Below, one piece after another: positions 56,166 through 64,000 of a DNA stretch of 64,000 nucleotides. Numbering within the stretch: position 1 is the first letter of the stretch; each line of letters starts with the position of its first letter. The translations under genes and the position numbers were made by a program. The notes below the pieces were generated by a model, which did not search any database, was not told the DNA's origin, and was given only the letters and a program-made list of their open reading frames with translations. The DNA is from Chloroflexota bacterium. Its GTDB lineage: Bacteria > Chloroflexota > UBA11872 > VXOZ01. The stretch covers positions 1 through 64,000 of the forward strand of contig JAJEAH010000034.1 of NCBI GenBank assembly GCA_022824225.1, given 5' to 3'.

Positions 56166-56625
56166 CCGTCGCTTCCCCACCACGCTCACGGGCAGATGCA
56201 ACCTCGCGGGCTGAGAACTCCGCCGCGCACACCTAGCCGGACACACGGCCGTCTTGCCGTGAATGGAAACACCGGCTACGGCAGCCAAGTGTGCGGGATT
56301 TCTGCCGGCGCCAAACGTCGGTTCGGCGAGACAGAAAGGCCCACAGGGACACGCGAGCGGGGACACTGTGGCGGGTTTGACGATGAGACCCGCCGCCGGG
56401 CCGCCCCGCCCGACCGTTCACCTATCGTCAAAGCTCGCATCCCGCCCGGAACGCCGATGCCCTATACCGGACGGATTTGTGCGTATAGGCGGGCTGTCGC
56501 GGCTGCCCATCGACTGAGATCAGAGCCTGCGCCGCACGCCGATGCCATACACCGCGTTGTACGCGCGCAGAAGGGCAAGCGGTTTCTCTTGGCGAACCGG
56601 CTTCCGCGCGTGCCTTTGCTCTCTT
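56166..56625. other. Intergenic, nothing recognised
   Basis: 460 bp between the tRNA gene and the end of the polymerase IV gene. Open frames in it are Arg/Pro-rich on both strands without ribosome sites. No recognisable hairpin array, integrase or attachment-like duplicate of the tRNA 3' end was seen nearby. Confidence 0.5.
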
Positions 56626-57804
56626 TCACTGAGGCGAGACACAGGGGTGGGCGACCAGCGAGCCGCGCACTACCGCCGCCTTCCCAAACTTATGTCGAAT
56701 AGCGTCTACGGCTTGGTCGCGCCGGCTGAGCCGGTCTTCCGGCTCGGTCCACAGCGGCAGTTGGCCGCTCTTTGCCGGGACCAAGTCGTGCACACCCGCC
56801 CCCACCAGACGATAGCCCTGCGAATTGAGCCGGATCTTCAGGAGAAGCGACTTCGCGGCGGTGTAGATGACGTCAGTTGCGTCGGTTGGTCGGGCCAGGG
56901 TCGTCTGCCGGGTGAGCGTGGTAAAGTCGGCGGCGCGCAACTTGAGCGACACGGTGCGCCCGCGGCGGCCTTTGGCGCGCAAGCGCCTGCCGACATCCTC
57001 GGCCAGGGCCAGAAGCGCGCGGCACAGCGTCGCGGCGTCGTACACCGTGCGGGGAAACGTGGACTCATTGCTCACGCTTTTCACGGACCGGCCCGGCGTT
57101 ACCCGCCGGGCGTCGCGGCCGTTCGCCAGATGATGGGCATAGAGTCCCCAGGCGCCAAACGCGCGATGCAGGGCCTCACGAGAGTAGGCGGCTAGCTGAC
57201 CAATGGTGCCAATGCCGTAGGCGCGCAAGCGCGCCTCGGTCTGCGGCCCCACGCCCCACAGATCGCCGATTGGCAACGGCGCCAAGAATTGCCGTTCGCC
57301 GCCCTGGGGTACCACCACCAGCCCATCCGGCTTGCCGGTGTTCGTTGCCATCTTCGCCACGAGTTTGGAATTCGCGATGCCGATGGAGATTGCCAGCCCA
57401 CACTCGTCCCTGACGCGCGCACGGATTTCGTGCGCCACCGCCACCGGCCCGCCCTTCCACCGCTCCAGGCCCGTGGCATCCAGAAACGCCTCGTCAATGG
57501 AAATGGCCTCCACCGTGGGTGAATACGCACGCAAGATACGCATGACCCGCGCTGATTCAGCCTGGTACTTCCTGAAATTGCCCCGCACGAATACGCCGTG
57601 GGGGCACAAACGCCGCGCCCGCGCACCGGGCATCGCGGCATGGACGCCGAACTGCCGGGCCTCATAGGACGCGGCGGTGACCACGCCGCGCCCCCCGGCG
57701 CCGCCGACCATCACCGGCTTGCCGCGCAGTTCGGGATTGTCCCGCTGCTCAACGGCGGCGAAGAAGGCGTCCAGATCGGCGTGGATGATCCATCGTGGGG
57801 CCAT
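56626..57804 (-). CDS. dinB: DNA polymerase IV (Y-family)
   Basis: 392-aa error-prone translesion polymerase. Catalytic sites: IIHADLDAFFAAVEQ (first Asp pair) and AISIDEAFLDAT (SIDEAF, the Asp-Glu pair). The helix-hairpin-helix region LPIGDLWGVGPQTEARLRAYG follows, and the little-finger domain is at the end. Length and order match DinB/Dpo4-like proteins. No beta-clamp motif of the usual QLxLF type is evident, except SGQLPLWTE near residue 350. No LexA box was noticed upstream. Minus strand, facing the repeat cluster. Confidence 0.92.
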   Translation of the reverse strand: MAPRWIIHADLDAFFAAVEQRDNPELRGKPVMVGGAGGRGVVTAASYEARQFGVHAAMPGARARRLCPHGVFVRGNFRKYQAESARVMRILRAYSPTVEAISIDEAFLDATGLERWKGGPVAVAHEIRARVRDECGLAISIGIANSKLVAKMATNTGKPDGLVVVPQGGERQFLAPLPIGDLWGVGPQTEARLRAYGIGTIGQLAAYSREALHRAFGAWGLYAHHLANGRDARRVTPGRSVKSVSNESTFPRTVYDAATLCRALLALAEDVGRRLRAKGRRGRTVSLKLRAADFTTLTRQTTLARPTDATDVIYTAAKSLLLKIRLNSQGYRLVGAGVHDLVPAKSGQLPLWTEPEDRLSRRDQAVDAIRHKFGKAAVVRGSLVAHPCVSPQ

Positions 57805-57948
57805 TGCGTATTACGTCGTCTCTGTCTCGGTGTGTGCCAGCCGCTTGCCACCCGTTTCCAGTGAGCGGCTTCACGTAGTAGTATTCCGCGCACATTGCTT
57901 AACGCAACAGGGGCACAGTGCAGTAGTCCCAACTCCCGCTCTACCCCT

Positions 57949-57984
57949 GCCAGTAGGGGCACGACATGTCGTGCCCCTACTGGC
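57949..57984. repeat. Dispersed palindrome, copy 4
   Basis: 36-bp perfect palindrome, arm GCCAGTAGGGGCACGACA. The 28-bp core is identical to copies 1 and 5; the complementary outer bases GCCA/TGGC are specific to this copy. Confidence 0.9.
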
Positions 57985-58001
57985 GCGTGACAGGACCGGT
58001 A

Positions 58002-58022
58002 ACGCAGGTCTGCAACCTGCGT
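58002..58022. repeat. Hairpin repeat ACGCAGGT
   Basis: ACGCAGGT / ACCTGCGT perfect 8-bp arms around the 5-nt loop CTGCA, 17 bp from the dispersed palindrome copy. It looks like a different small repetitive palindrome type. Confidence 0.55.
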
Positions 58023-58064
58023 CTGCTGTGGGGCCCCGTTCATGCCCGCCATCTCTCCGACGCG

Positions 58065-58251
58065 GCAGCGTTGGCCCGTGCTTCCTGCGTTCCTTACCCC
58101 GGCGGGGGACAAGCCCCCGCGCTACCTCAGTGCGACAGCATCAGGCACTTGCACCCGCGCTACTGTGGGACGGCAGCGTTGGCCCCTCAATCCTGCATTC
58201 CCTACTCCGGCGGGGGACAAGCCCCCGCGCTACTGTGGGACGACAGCGTTG
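58065..58251. repeat. Direct-repeat array with embedded hairpins
   Basis: A 61-bp unit beginning GCAGCGTTGGCCC and ending CGCGCTAC occurs at 58065-58125 and 58173-58233 with few differences. Each contains the hairpin GCGGGGG-ACAAG-CCCCCGC (58102-58120, 58210-58228). A second motif, CCCGCGCTACTGTGGGACG, is found at 58154 and 58224. Confidence 0.85.
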
Positions 58252-58382
58252 AGCCCCTCCGCAGCCCCAAATGCCTTCCTGACTGAAAACGGTTACACTG
58301 GGATTCGCTGCCCGCGGTGAGGCCACTGCTACCAGCGGGAACACGGTGCGAATCGCTGAACACAGGAGCAGACGCAGCAAAA

Positions 58383-59339
58383 ATGGTTACCTTGGGCGAA
58401 GGAAAGCACACATACGCCACAACCGGAGCAAACTGGGGCGATCTGCCGGCAGGCGCGGTCTACAAGGAAGCTACGTCAGTAGCCGTTGACTCCCAGGACA
58501 ACGTGTACGTCTTCAACCGGGGCACGCACCCCATGGTGGTGTATGACTCCGCGGGCAGCCTGCTCCGCACGTGGGGTCACGGCGTTTTCGATACGCCCCA
58601 CGGCGTAGCCGTGGGACCGGACGACGCCGTCTATTGCATCGACAGCGGCGACCATACCGTGCGCAAGTTTACGCCGGAGGGCGAATTGCTCATGACGCTG
58701 GGCACGGCCGGGGAAGCGCCGCCGCCAATGAGCGGCGAGCCGTTCAACCGCCCGACCACCGTAGCGTTTGCCCCGAACTCGGATGGCTTCTACGTGGCCG
58801 ACGGCTACAGCAACGCGCACGTGCACAAGTTCTCGGGCGCTGGCGAACTGCTGCACTCCTGGGGCGCGTCCGGCACCCAGCCGGGACACTTCAGCATCGT
58901 GCACGATATTGCGGTGGATGCCAACGGGCGCGTGTACATTGCCGACCGGGAGAACCACCGCGTGCAGATCTTCGGGGCGGACGGCGCGTACATAGACCAG
59001 TGGGTGAATCTCTCCAAGGCCGCGTGCGTGGCTGTGGACCCGCGCGGTGAAGACCTCGTTTACGTTGGCGAGTATTTCGGCGGCATTGATTCGAATGCGA
59101 TGGGCAGGGACCTCGGCCCGCGTGTGTCCATCCTGGATACTGCCGGCAACGTGCTGGCCCGCCTGGGCAGGGAATCGTACGGCGACGCGCCGGGCCGTTT
59201 CTACTCGCCCCACAGCCTCGCCGTCGACTCGAATGGCGACATCTACGTCGCCGAGGTCTCATGGAGCGAGTACGGCAGCAAGCTCGAGCCGCCGCGCGAA
59301 CTGCGGTCGCTGCAGAAGCTCATCCACCAGCCGGCGTGA
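58383..59339 (+). CDS. NHL-repeat beta-propeller protein
   Basis: 318-aa protein with five to six NHL repeats, for example TPHGVAVGPDDAVYCIDSGDHTVRKF, shortened here to the pattern G.A..P...VY..D....V..F, plus VAVDSQDNVYVFNRG and IAVDANGRVYIADRENHRV. NHL propellers bind proteins or small molecules, and some have lyase or hydrolase activity. No signal peptide or membrane segment, so probably cytoplasmic. ATG at 58383 is preferred to one at 58317, though its GGAG is a long 16 bases upstream. Function unknown. Confidence 0.78.
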   Translation: MVTLGEGKHTYATTGANWGDLPAGAVYKEATSVAVDSQDNVYVFNRGTHPMVVYDSAGSLLRTWGHGVFDTPHGVAVGPDDAVYCIDSGDHTVRKFTPEGELLMTLGTAGEAPPPMSGEPFNRPTTVAFAPNSDGFYVADGYSNAHVHKFSGAGELLHSWGASGTQPGHFSIVHDIAVDANGRVYIADRENHRVQIFGADGAYIDQWVNLSKAACVAVDPRGEDLVYVGEYFGGIDSNAMGRDLGPRVSILDTAGNVLARLGRESYGDAPGRFYSPHSLAVDSNGDIYVAEVSWSEYGSKLEPPRELRSLQKLIHQPA

Positions 59340-59394
59340 CGCGCGTTTGGCGCGGGAGAGCAGCCGCGAGATCGACTGCAATGCGGTTAAACAA

Positions 59395-59427
59395 GGAGCG
59401 GACAGACCAGCATAGTCTGCCCGCTCC
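59395..59427 (-). terminator. Terminator between convergent genes
   Basis: 13-base arms GGAGCGGACAGAC and GTCTGCCCGCTCC (one mismatch), loop of seven. On the minus strand the stem is followed by TTGTTT, so it suits the solute-binding gene ending at 59484; it may also end the NHL transcript. Confidence 0.65.
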
Positions 59428-59483
59428 CATGTATTCGACTACACCGCATGCCGGTCTAGCCGTTGCGAATGCGAAATCGCAAT

Positions 59484-60914
59484 CTAGCCGCTGCCGGCTT
59501 GATCGATGAGTGCATTCAACTGGTCTTGAATCTGCTTCAAGCCCTCGGCAACGCCGATCTCATTGTCAAAGATCGGGTTCATGCTGGGATTAATGCCCTC
59601 ACGGATCATCTGCTGCCAGGTCACGACGTCGTGGGTCGGGAGCGCGATTGTCGCACGCAGCGAGTCCTCGAGCTGAGCCCGCGACGGCGGCGGACCGGAC
59701 TTCTCAGTGCTCGTGTAATACTCCAGCGCGGAGTCCAGCCTGGCCGGGACCTCGTTGAAGAGTTCCACGATGCGGTCCTGCACCGGCTTGGTGAGCGAGT
59801 GGGCCAGCCACTGCCACGCGGCGTCCGGTACCTCGGTCTGCGGGTTCATCACGGTACCGCGGAAGTTACTGTTGTTGCCCGTCTGCCCGGTGGTGGGCGC
59901 TTTCGGCAGGAAAGTAACGTCCCAATCGAGATCGGGCTGGTCCTTGTACCGGTTGAAATACCAGTCGCCTGCTGAAAAGATCGAAACCAAACCCGACACC
60001 ATCAGCGCGGATGGATGGAGGCCGCCTTCTCGCATGGCCGTGTATTCTTCTCGGGTAGGCGCAACCCTGTGCTTCTGCACCATGTCCACGCAGAACTGCA
60101 CCGCGTCGATAGCCTCGGGGGAGGCAATCACACACCGCGAACGGTCCTCGTTCAACACGCTGCCGCCGTTCATCTGAATCCAATTGCCCCAGCCGGTCTC
60201 AATACCGTGCAGGTGGCCTTGGCCGAAACGGGTGATATTCTCACCGTCGCGCATGGTGAGCTTTTCGCCGTACTCCTGCATCGCGTTCCAGTCCCAGCCG
60301 TCGCCAAGCTCGGCCGGCGGCGTGAGGCCGGCGGCCACCACGTGCTCCACGTTGTACTGCGTGTTGCTCGTGCTATAGTTCCACGGCGTGCCGGACGCAT
60401 GACCGTCGGTGGAGTACCAATCGACAAATGACGGCAGCGCCGCCCCAAGGTCTTCCGTGGCCTGCTGGTCGGTGGCAAAGTACTGCGAAAGGTCGCCAAC
60501 CACACGACCGCCCGTAATCCACGACTTGATATTCACACCATTCATCAGGAAGATGTCGGGGCCGGTCTGGGCCGCGATGGCGGCAAGGACCGAGTCCCAG
60601 TAGCCGGACGGCTGCTCAACCGTAAGCGCGACTTCTTCCTGCATCTCATTGTACTCTGCGACGAGGGTCTCAAAGCCCGGTACGTACGTGGTACCCCACT
60701 GCCAGAGGAGCACGGGCACCTCACCCTCGGCCATGGCTTCACTGGCTTCTCCCTCGGCAGGGGCTTCAGCTTCCGCCATCTCCCCGCCATCGTCCGATGA
60801 GCCGGCCTGCATGCCGCACGCCGCCAACAGCGTTCCGGCGCCGGCGAGAGCGGCGCCACCGAGGAATGTCCGGCGGCTCACACCATACGCTCGAATCAGT
60901 TTCTCGTCAGCCAT
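59484..60914 (-). CDS. ABC transporter solute-binding lipoprotein (family 1), third copy
   Basis: 476-aa extracellular solute-binding protein. N-terminal twin-arginine-type motif VSRRTFLGG, lipobox LLAAC (Cys about 33), an acidic Ser/Glu/Ala linker, then a family 1 fold (VLLWQWGTTYVPGFETLVAEYN; PDIFLMNGVN). Less close to the 1785 and 8709 proteins than they are to each other. ATG at 60914 has AAGGAGG nine bases upstream and a good promoter. No permease or ATPase gene flanks it. Nearby Gfo/Idh/MocA dehydrogenases hint at a sugar or inositol-type ligand, without proof. Confidence 0.88.
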   Translation of the reverse strand: MADEKLIRAYGVSRRTFLGGAALAGAGTLLAACGMQAGSSDDGGEMAEAEAPAEGEASEAMAEGEVPVLLWQWGTTYVPGFETLVAEYNEMQEEVALTVEQPSGYWDSVLAAIAAQTGPDIFLMNGVNIKSWITGGRVVGDLSQYFATDQQATEDLGAALPSFVDWYSTDGHASGTPWNYSTSNTQYNVEHVVAAGLTPPAELGDGWDWNAMQEYGEKLTMRDGENITRFGQGHLHGIETGWGNWIQMNGGSVLNEDRSRCVIASPEAIDAVQFCVDMVQKHRVAPTREEYTAMREGGLHPSALMVSGLVSIFSAGDWYFNRYKDQPDLDWDVTFLPKAPTTGQTGNNSNFRGTVMNPQTEVPDAAWQWLAHSLTKPVQDRIVELFNEVPARLDSALEYYTSTEKSGPPPSRAQLEDSLRATIALPTHDVVTWQQMIREGINPSMNPIFDNEIGVAEGLKQIQDQLNALIDQAGSG

Positions 60915-60979
60915 CTCCAAGACCTCCTTGGTGAGATAGCACCACCATATAGACCGCACACACTGCGGTCGCTGCATGC

Positions 60980-61008
60980 AGGATAACTAGACCTTCCTAT
61001 AACGTCAA
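60980..61008 (-). promoter_or_regulatory. Putative promoter of third solute-binding gene
   Basis: On the minus strand: TTGACG (61003-61008), 17-bp spacer, TATCCT (60980-60985), 65 nt before the ATG at 60914. Confidence 0.5.
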
Positions 61009-61212
61009 GCCAAAGCAACTGTCGGAGTTCATTGCGTAGCAGTTGTGCGCAACAGAACCGTGTAGGCGGATTTGACGGCGCCGCATCTCACATTCGACCA
61101 CCGGCGGCGACGGCACTCAATTCCCAATCTCCCCGCTTCAACACCGGCCGATGCGGCCACACCCTCGCAAACACGCCGATTCTCCGCCAAACCCATGACC
61201 GCAAACATCGTT

Positions 61213-61298
61213 GCTCCATGCGCGACGGGACATGGCCAGGGAAACGTACGGCGGGAATGCGTGCCAGGCGCGTCGCTCCATGCGCGGCGGGACATGGC
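61213..61298. repeat. 24-bp direct repeat pair
   Basis: Two 24-bp copies at 61213-61236 and 61275-61298 that start GCTCCATGCGCG and GCTCCATGCGCG-like and end GGGACATGGC differ at one base and are spaced 62 bp apart. Confidence 0.75.
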
Positions 61299-61335
61299 AC
61301 TTCCGCTTGCTGAGCAGCCCTTTCGCGTGAGCCGT

Positions 61336-62466
61336 TTACTCAGGTTTCTCCAACGCCGCGGCTACGCCGTATTGCACGGTCACACTTCTGCCCTCCCGCG
61401 CCGACCGGTAGGCAGCATCGATGACTTGCAGCACGTGCAGCGCGTCCAGGAGCGTGACCGAAGGCGGACGGTCAGTCTCGATATCCGCCACGAAGCGGCG
61501 CATGATATCGAAGAACCAGCGATGCCCGCCGTACACCGGCATAGTCGTCGGGGCGTAGGCGATTTCCTTGCGCGGCGCGCCGGCCCACGCCGCAACGTCA
61601 CTGACGACAGCCAAACGATCGCCGCCCACCGGCGTCCAGTCGGCCCAACCGTGCTCGCCGCGATACACGAAGCACGAATCGTAGCCGGCGGCCAGGCTCG
61701 GTTGGGCGTAGGCGGCGTGCAAGCTGCCGAGCGCGCCGTTCTCGTACTCGAACGCCACCAGGGCAACATCTTCGAGCGGCTCGTCTATGTACCCCAAGGG
61801 ACGTCCGGTGAGCGCCTGCACGGTCTTGATCTCGCACTGCATGAGATGCCGCATGAGTTCAAGGTAGTGTCCGCCCAGCATGTGCAGCACGCCGCCGCCT
61901 TCGTTCTCGGCAGTGAACATGAAGTGCGTTGGCTCGCGGCTGCCGGGCCGCACTTGGGTCGTGACCAGGCGGCTCTCAAGCGAAAGCGGCGCGCCAAAGA
62001 CGCCCTGGTCTATCAACTGCTTGAGGTCTTGCATGGCGGGATGAAAACGCCACGGATAGCCGGCAAGCGCCTTGACACCGTTCCGTTGGACCGCGGCCAC
62101 GAGCGGCGCCAGGTCCGCCGCGGTGCGGGCGAATTGCTTTTCCACGAAGAAGTGTTTGCCGGCTTCCGCCAGCATGATGCCGACTTCGGGAATCTCGTTC
62201 GCGGGCAGTACAACGCACGCGAGGTCGAAGTCCTCCTTGTCCAGGAGTTCGGCCACACTTGCGTAGACATTCGCGCCGGGGTCAAAGTCCCGGGCGGCGT
62301 CGCGCAGTTGCGCGTCGCTGTCCTCGCAATACGCGACTATTTGGGCACCCGGAATCTGCTTGAAGGTGTGCACGTAGCCCGGTGCAGGCCGCGCCGGGTC
62401 AAGACTGCCAACGTGCGGGTGCCGCAGTCCAATCATGGCAACACGGAGGGGCTTTTCAGGTGTCAT
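61336..62466 (-). CDS. Gfo/Idh/MocA-family dehydrogenase
   Basis: 376-aa NAD(P)-dependent oxidoreductase. The Rossmann domain starts VAMIGLRHPHVGSL (the usual GxGxxG replaced by GLRHPHVG), with the HFFVEKQF segment holding the EKxx pattern in place of the usual EKP. The C-terminal alpha/beta domain contains GGGVLHMLGGHYLE, where the His is the probable catalytic base. Substrates are usually sugars, inositols or related polyols. GGAGGAG lies before the ATG. The next gene upstream is another member of the family at 62798, separated by 331 bp, so they are probably not one transcript. Confidence 0.86.
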   Translation of the reverse strand: MTPEKPLRVAMIGLRHPHVGSLDPARPAPGYVHTFKQIPGAQIVAYCEDSDAQLRDAARDFDPGANVYASVAELLDKEDFDLACVVLPANEIPEVGIMLAEAGKHFFVEKQFARTAADLAPLVAAVQRNGVKALAGYPWRFHPAMQDLKQLIDQGVFGAPLSLESRLVTTQVRPGSREPTHFMFTAENEGGGVLHMLGGHYLELMRHLMQCEIKTVQALTGRPLGYIDEPLEDVALVAFEYENGALGSLHAAYAQPSLAAGYDSCFVYRGEHGWADWTPVGGDRLAVVSDVAAWAGAPRKEIAYAPTTMPVYGGHRWFFDIMRRFVADIETDRPPSVTLLDALHVLQVIDAAYRSAREGRSVTVQYGVAAALEKPE

Positions 62467-62797
62467 AGTTCTCTCTCCTCCTAAGCGGTGGCCTTGTGGG
62501 GAATCACGCGCATTGTCTGCGGCAAGAGCGAGTGGCCCAACTGTTCTATGGCGATGAGTAGAGACAACGGGAGCGTAGGCTCACACGTCCCGTACGCGCA
62601 ACCTGCGCTCTCCCCGGCTATGGCGAATATTCGCGCAGTGCCGATAGTCCGTCAAGACAAAGCTGTGCGACCACTAGCAATCGGGAGCCAAACCGGCCTG
62701 TGCCGCTTCCCTCTGAGGCATTCTTGGCAGGGGTAGGGGCACGACATGTCGTGCCCCTACCCCTGGCGCAAGACTTCGAGCCTAGACGCTCTATCTG
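62467..62797. other. Intergenic with dispersed palindrome
   Basis: 331 bp between two dehydrogenase genes, with copy 5 of the dispersed palindrome at 62728-62765 near the end of the 62798 gene. Nothing else recognised. Confidence 0.6.
62728..62765. repeat. Dispersed palindrome, copy 5
   Basis: 38-bp perfect palindrome, arm CAGGGGTAGGGGCACGACA. The 28-bp core matches copies 1 and 4; the extra CAGGG/CCCTG bases are unique to this copy. It is 33 bp beyond the stop codon of the minus-strand dehydrogenase gene. Confidence 0.9.
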
Positions 62798-63844
62798 CTA
62801 CGTTCGCGTGATGAGTCTGGCCTCTTTGTCCTCAAACGGCAAGTCAATACGAGACGAGCCCCGGCGGTATGACTCCCGCATGGCCAGGGCGATTTCCAGG
62901 GCGGCGTAGCCGTCTTCACCGTTGCAGTCCGGCTCCTTGTCTGTCTCCAGGCACGCGATCATGTCGGCCACTGCCGCCGCCGTGGCGCTTGGCAGGCGCT
63001 GGGGGCGGGGAAACGCTTCCCGGAGCGGCCGGTCCGTCTTGCCGCTGCCGGCGCGCCGCCACAGTTCGAATTCCACACCGGCATCGAGTGCCCGGATGCG
63101 CCCGCGCTCACCCAGTATGTCCCACTCCTGCACGGCGCCGCCCGTGGCGGTCATGCGCAAGTAGCCGCGCACGCCGTTGCGAAACGCCACGTAGGCATTT
63201 CCGCCATACGAATCCTCGTCGTCGGTGAGCGCCTTAGGACTACCGATTTCCCCCACGAGCCAGTCAACAGGCGCGTCGTCGGCGTAGTAGCGCAGCAGAT
63301 CCACCCAATGGCTGCCGTCGTGAGAGAGGTTGGAAGCGCAATAGCCGGTGATCTGGAGCACGCCGCCGATCGCGCCCTCGTCCAGTAGCTCCTTGGCCTT
63401 GCGATAGTAGGGGTGCCAGCGGCGCAAGCAGCCCACGCCCAGCTTGACGCCGTGGCGGCGGCAGGCGTCCAGCATGGAATCGGCTTCTCCGAGCGTCCAC
63501 GCCAACGGCTTTTCGGCAAAGATGACTTTCACCCCCGCTTCCGCGCAGGCGATGACGACTTCAGGGCGCTCCCCGGTGCGGGTGCACACGCTCACGATGT
63601 CCAGGCTCTCTTCTTCGAGCAGCGCAGTGTGGCTTTCGTACATTTGTTCCACACCCCAACGCTGGCGATACGCCTCGCGCTTGGCGGGATCGACGTCGGC
63701 GCCGGCAACAATCCGCGCCCGCGGCTCTTCCATCCAGGCCGCAGTGTGAGAATTGGGCAGGATAACGCTGGCGTTGCCCTGCACTTCGTCGTCGATGGAG
63801 CTGCCCATGCGGCCGCAGCCAATGACCCCAACCCGATACGTCAT
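62798..63844 (-). CDS. Gfo/Idh/MocA-family dehydrogenase (second)
   Basis: 348-aa NAD(P)-dependent oxidoreductase with a normal Rossmann start VGVIGCGRMGSS (GxGxxG) and the conserved KVIFAEKPLAWTL (EKP). The region DGSHWVDLLRYYADD contains the His-Asp pair often catalytic in this family. The C-terminal part resembles inositol- or glucose-fructose-type dehydrogenases. ATG at 63844 has a weak ribosome site. Placed next to another member of the family and a solute-binding lipoprotein, together suggesting sugar or polyol use. Confidence 0.88.
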   Translation of the reverse strand: MTYRVGVIGCGRMGSSIDDEVQGNASVILPNSHTAAWMEEPRARIVAGADVDPAKREAYRQRWGVEQMYESHTALLEEESLDIVSVCTRTGERPEVVIACAEAGVKVIFAEKPLAWTLGEADSMLDACRRHGVKLGVGCLRRWHPYYRKAKELLDEGAIGGVLQITGYCASNLSHDGSHWVDLLRYYADDAPVDWLVGEIGSPKALTDDEDSYGGNAYVAFRNGVRGYLRMTATGGAVQEWDILGERGRIRALDAGVEFELWRRAGSGKTDRPLREAFPRPQRLPSATAAAVADMIACLETDKEPDCNGEDGYAALEIALAMRESYRRGSSRIDLPFEDKEARLITRT

Positions 63845-63946
63845 TGCACGCCTACTCTCTTGTGATTTGCGCTCGCGCCGCCAGAGAGATACCTGTCGTC
63901 CTCAAGCGAGCTTGCCGCCGCTTGCCGCGGGCGCCCCCTCGCGGCG

Positions 63947-64000
63947 TTACTCCCGCGCATGCACGTAACTGTCGCTGACCCCGACGGTCTGGCGCAGCCG
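63947..64000 (-). CDS. Possible 3' end of a gene running off the window
   Basis: The minus strand from 64000 reads 17 codons ending in TAA at 63947 (RLRQTVGVSDSYVHARE) with strongly GC-biased third positions, as in neighbouring genes. Too short to identify. It may be the C-terminus of a gene upstream of the dehydrogenase, or chance. Confidence 0.3.
   Translation of the reverse strand, partial: RLRQTVGVSDSYVHARE

Larger units (their letters stand above)
57805..58382. other. Intergenic repeat cluster
   Basis: 578 bp containing at least three kinds of repeats: the dispersed palindrome (57949-57984), an ACGCAGGT hairpin (58002-58022) and a direct-repeat array with GCGGGGG hairpins (58065-58251). 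No coding sequence is supported. The divergent promoters for dinB and the NHL gene must lie here. Confidence 0.7.
60915..61335. other. Intergenic with promoter and direct repeat
   Basis: 421 bp between the third solute-binding gene and the first Gfo/Idh/MocA dehydrogenase. It holds the minus-strand promoter at 60980-61008 and a 24-bp direct repeat (61213 and 61275). No coding sequence supported. Confidence 0.6.

Noticed and set aside
56093-56625. Genomic island at the tRNA gene
   Set aside because: No integrase and no duplicate of the tRNA 3' end was seen; dinB and the P450 cluster look native in base composition.
58065-58251. CRISPR array
   Set aside because: Only two to three long units with internal hairpins and no regular spacers; no cas genes in the window.

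Overview
This is a GC-rich bacterial chromosome segment with 44 complete protein genes I can defend, one possible gene end at the right edge, and one tRNA gene. I see no rRNA, CRISPR array, transposase or phage module. Several traits suggest a Chloroflexota lineage of the heterotrophic, environmental or metagenome-assembled type. There are three solitary extracellular solute-binding lipoproteins with a twin-arginine motif, a Leu-Ala-Ala-Cys lipobox and an acidic Ala/Glu linker. Enolase-superfamily, amidohydrolase, Gfo/Idh/MocA and SDR genes are abundant, bacterial P450s are present, and short palindromes are scattered between genes. This assignment is inference; there is no ribosomal marker here to prove it.

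Layout. At 0.1-1.4 kb is a dGTPase-like HD hydrolase. At 1.7-12.7 kb is a nutrient-related stretch: a solute-binding lipoprotein, a six-bladed Kelch-like propeller, a sodium:solute symporter, a metallophosphoesterase with an altered active site, a paralogous solute-binding lipoprotein, then a coupled pair (NodB-like deacetylase fold plus transglutaminase-like protein). At 12.9-19.2 kb are housekeeping genes: leucyl aminopeptidase, ClpC-type unfoldase directly followed by a ComF phosphoribosyltransferase, and GlpX fructose-bisphosphatase on the other strand. At 19.4-28.0 kb is a minus-strand operon with translational coupling (glutamine-rich membrane protein, MoxR ATPase, DUF58 protein, two large von Willebrand A membrane proteins, and a small receiver-like protein). 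At 28.2-33.5 kb are acetyl-CoA synthetase, an HxlR regulator, an RlpA-like barrel protein, a double GNAT protein and superoxide dismutase.

At 33.8-37.3 kb is a three-gene catabolic operon (lactonase-like MBL protein, amidohydrolase, mandelate racemase-like enzyme). At 37.3-43.6 kb are a coiled-coil membrane protein, an SDR plus phosphodiesterase-like pair, a sugar isomerase-like TIM barrel, and a C39 peptidase-like TPR protein. At 43.6-48.9 kb are a CinA-type protein, a membrane-anchored family 5 binding protein, secG and dnaX. At 49-51.2 kb are a LarA-like protein and a small gene pair including a retropepsin-like protein. At 51.4-55.8 kb are an SDR and two paralogous P450s flanking a LysE-family exporter. 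At 56-58 kb are tRNA-Arg(UCU), DNA polymerase IV and a dense cluster of repeats. At 58.4-63.8 kb are an NHL propeller, a third solitary sugar-binding lipoprotein and two Gfo/Idh/MocA dehydrogenases.

Functionally the window reads as an aerobic or oxygen-exposed heterotroph (superoxide dismutase, P450s) with capacity to bind and modify organic compounds, mixed with conserved housekeeping genes. The most distinctive non-coding signal is a dispersed 28-bp-core perfect palindrome. It has four copies plus one variant, and the bases next to the core stay complementary even though they differ between copies.
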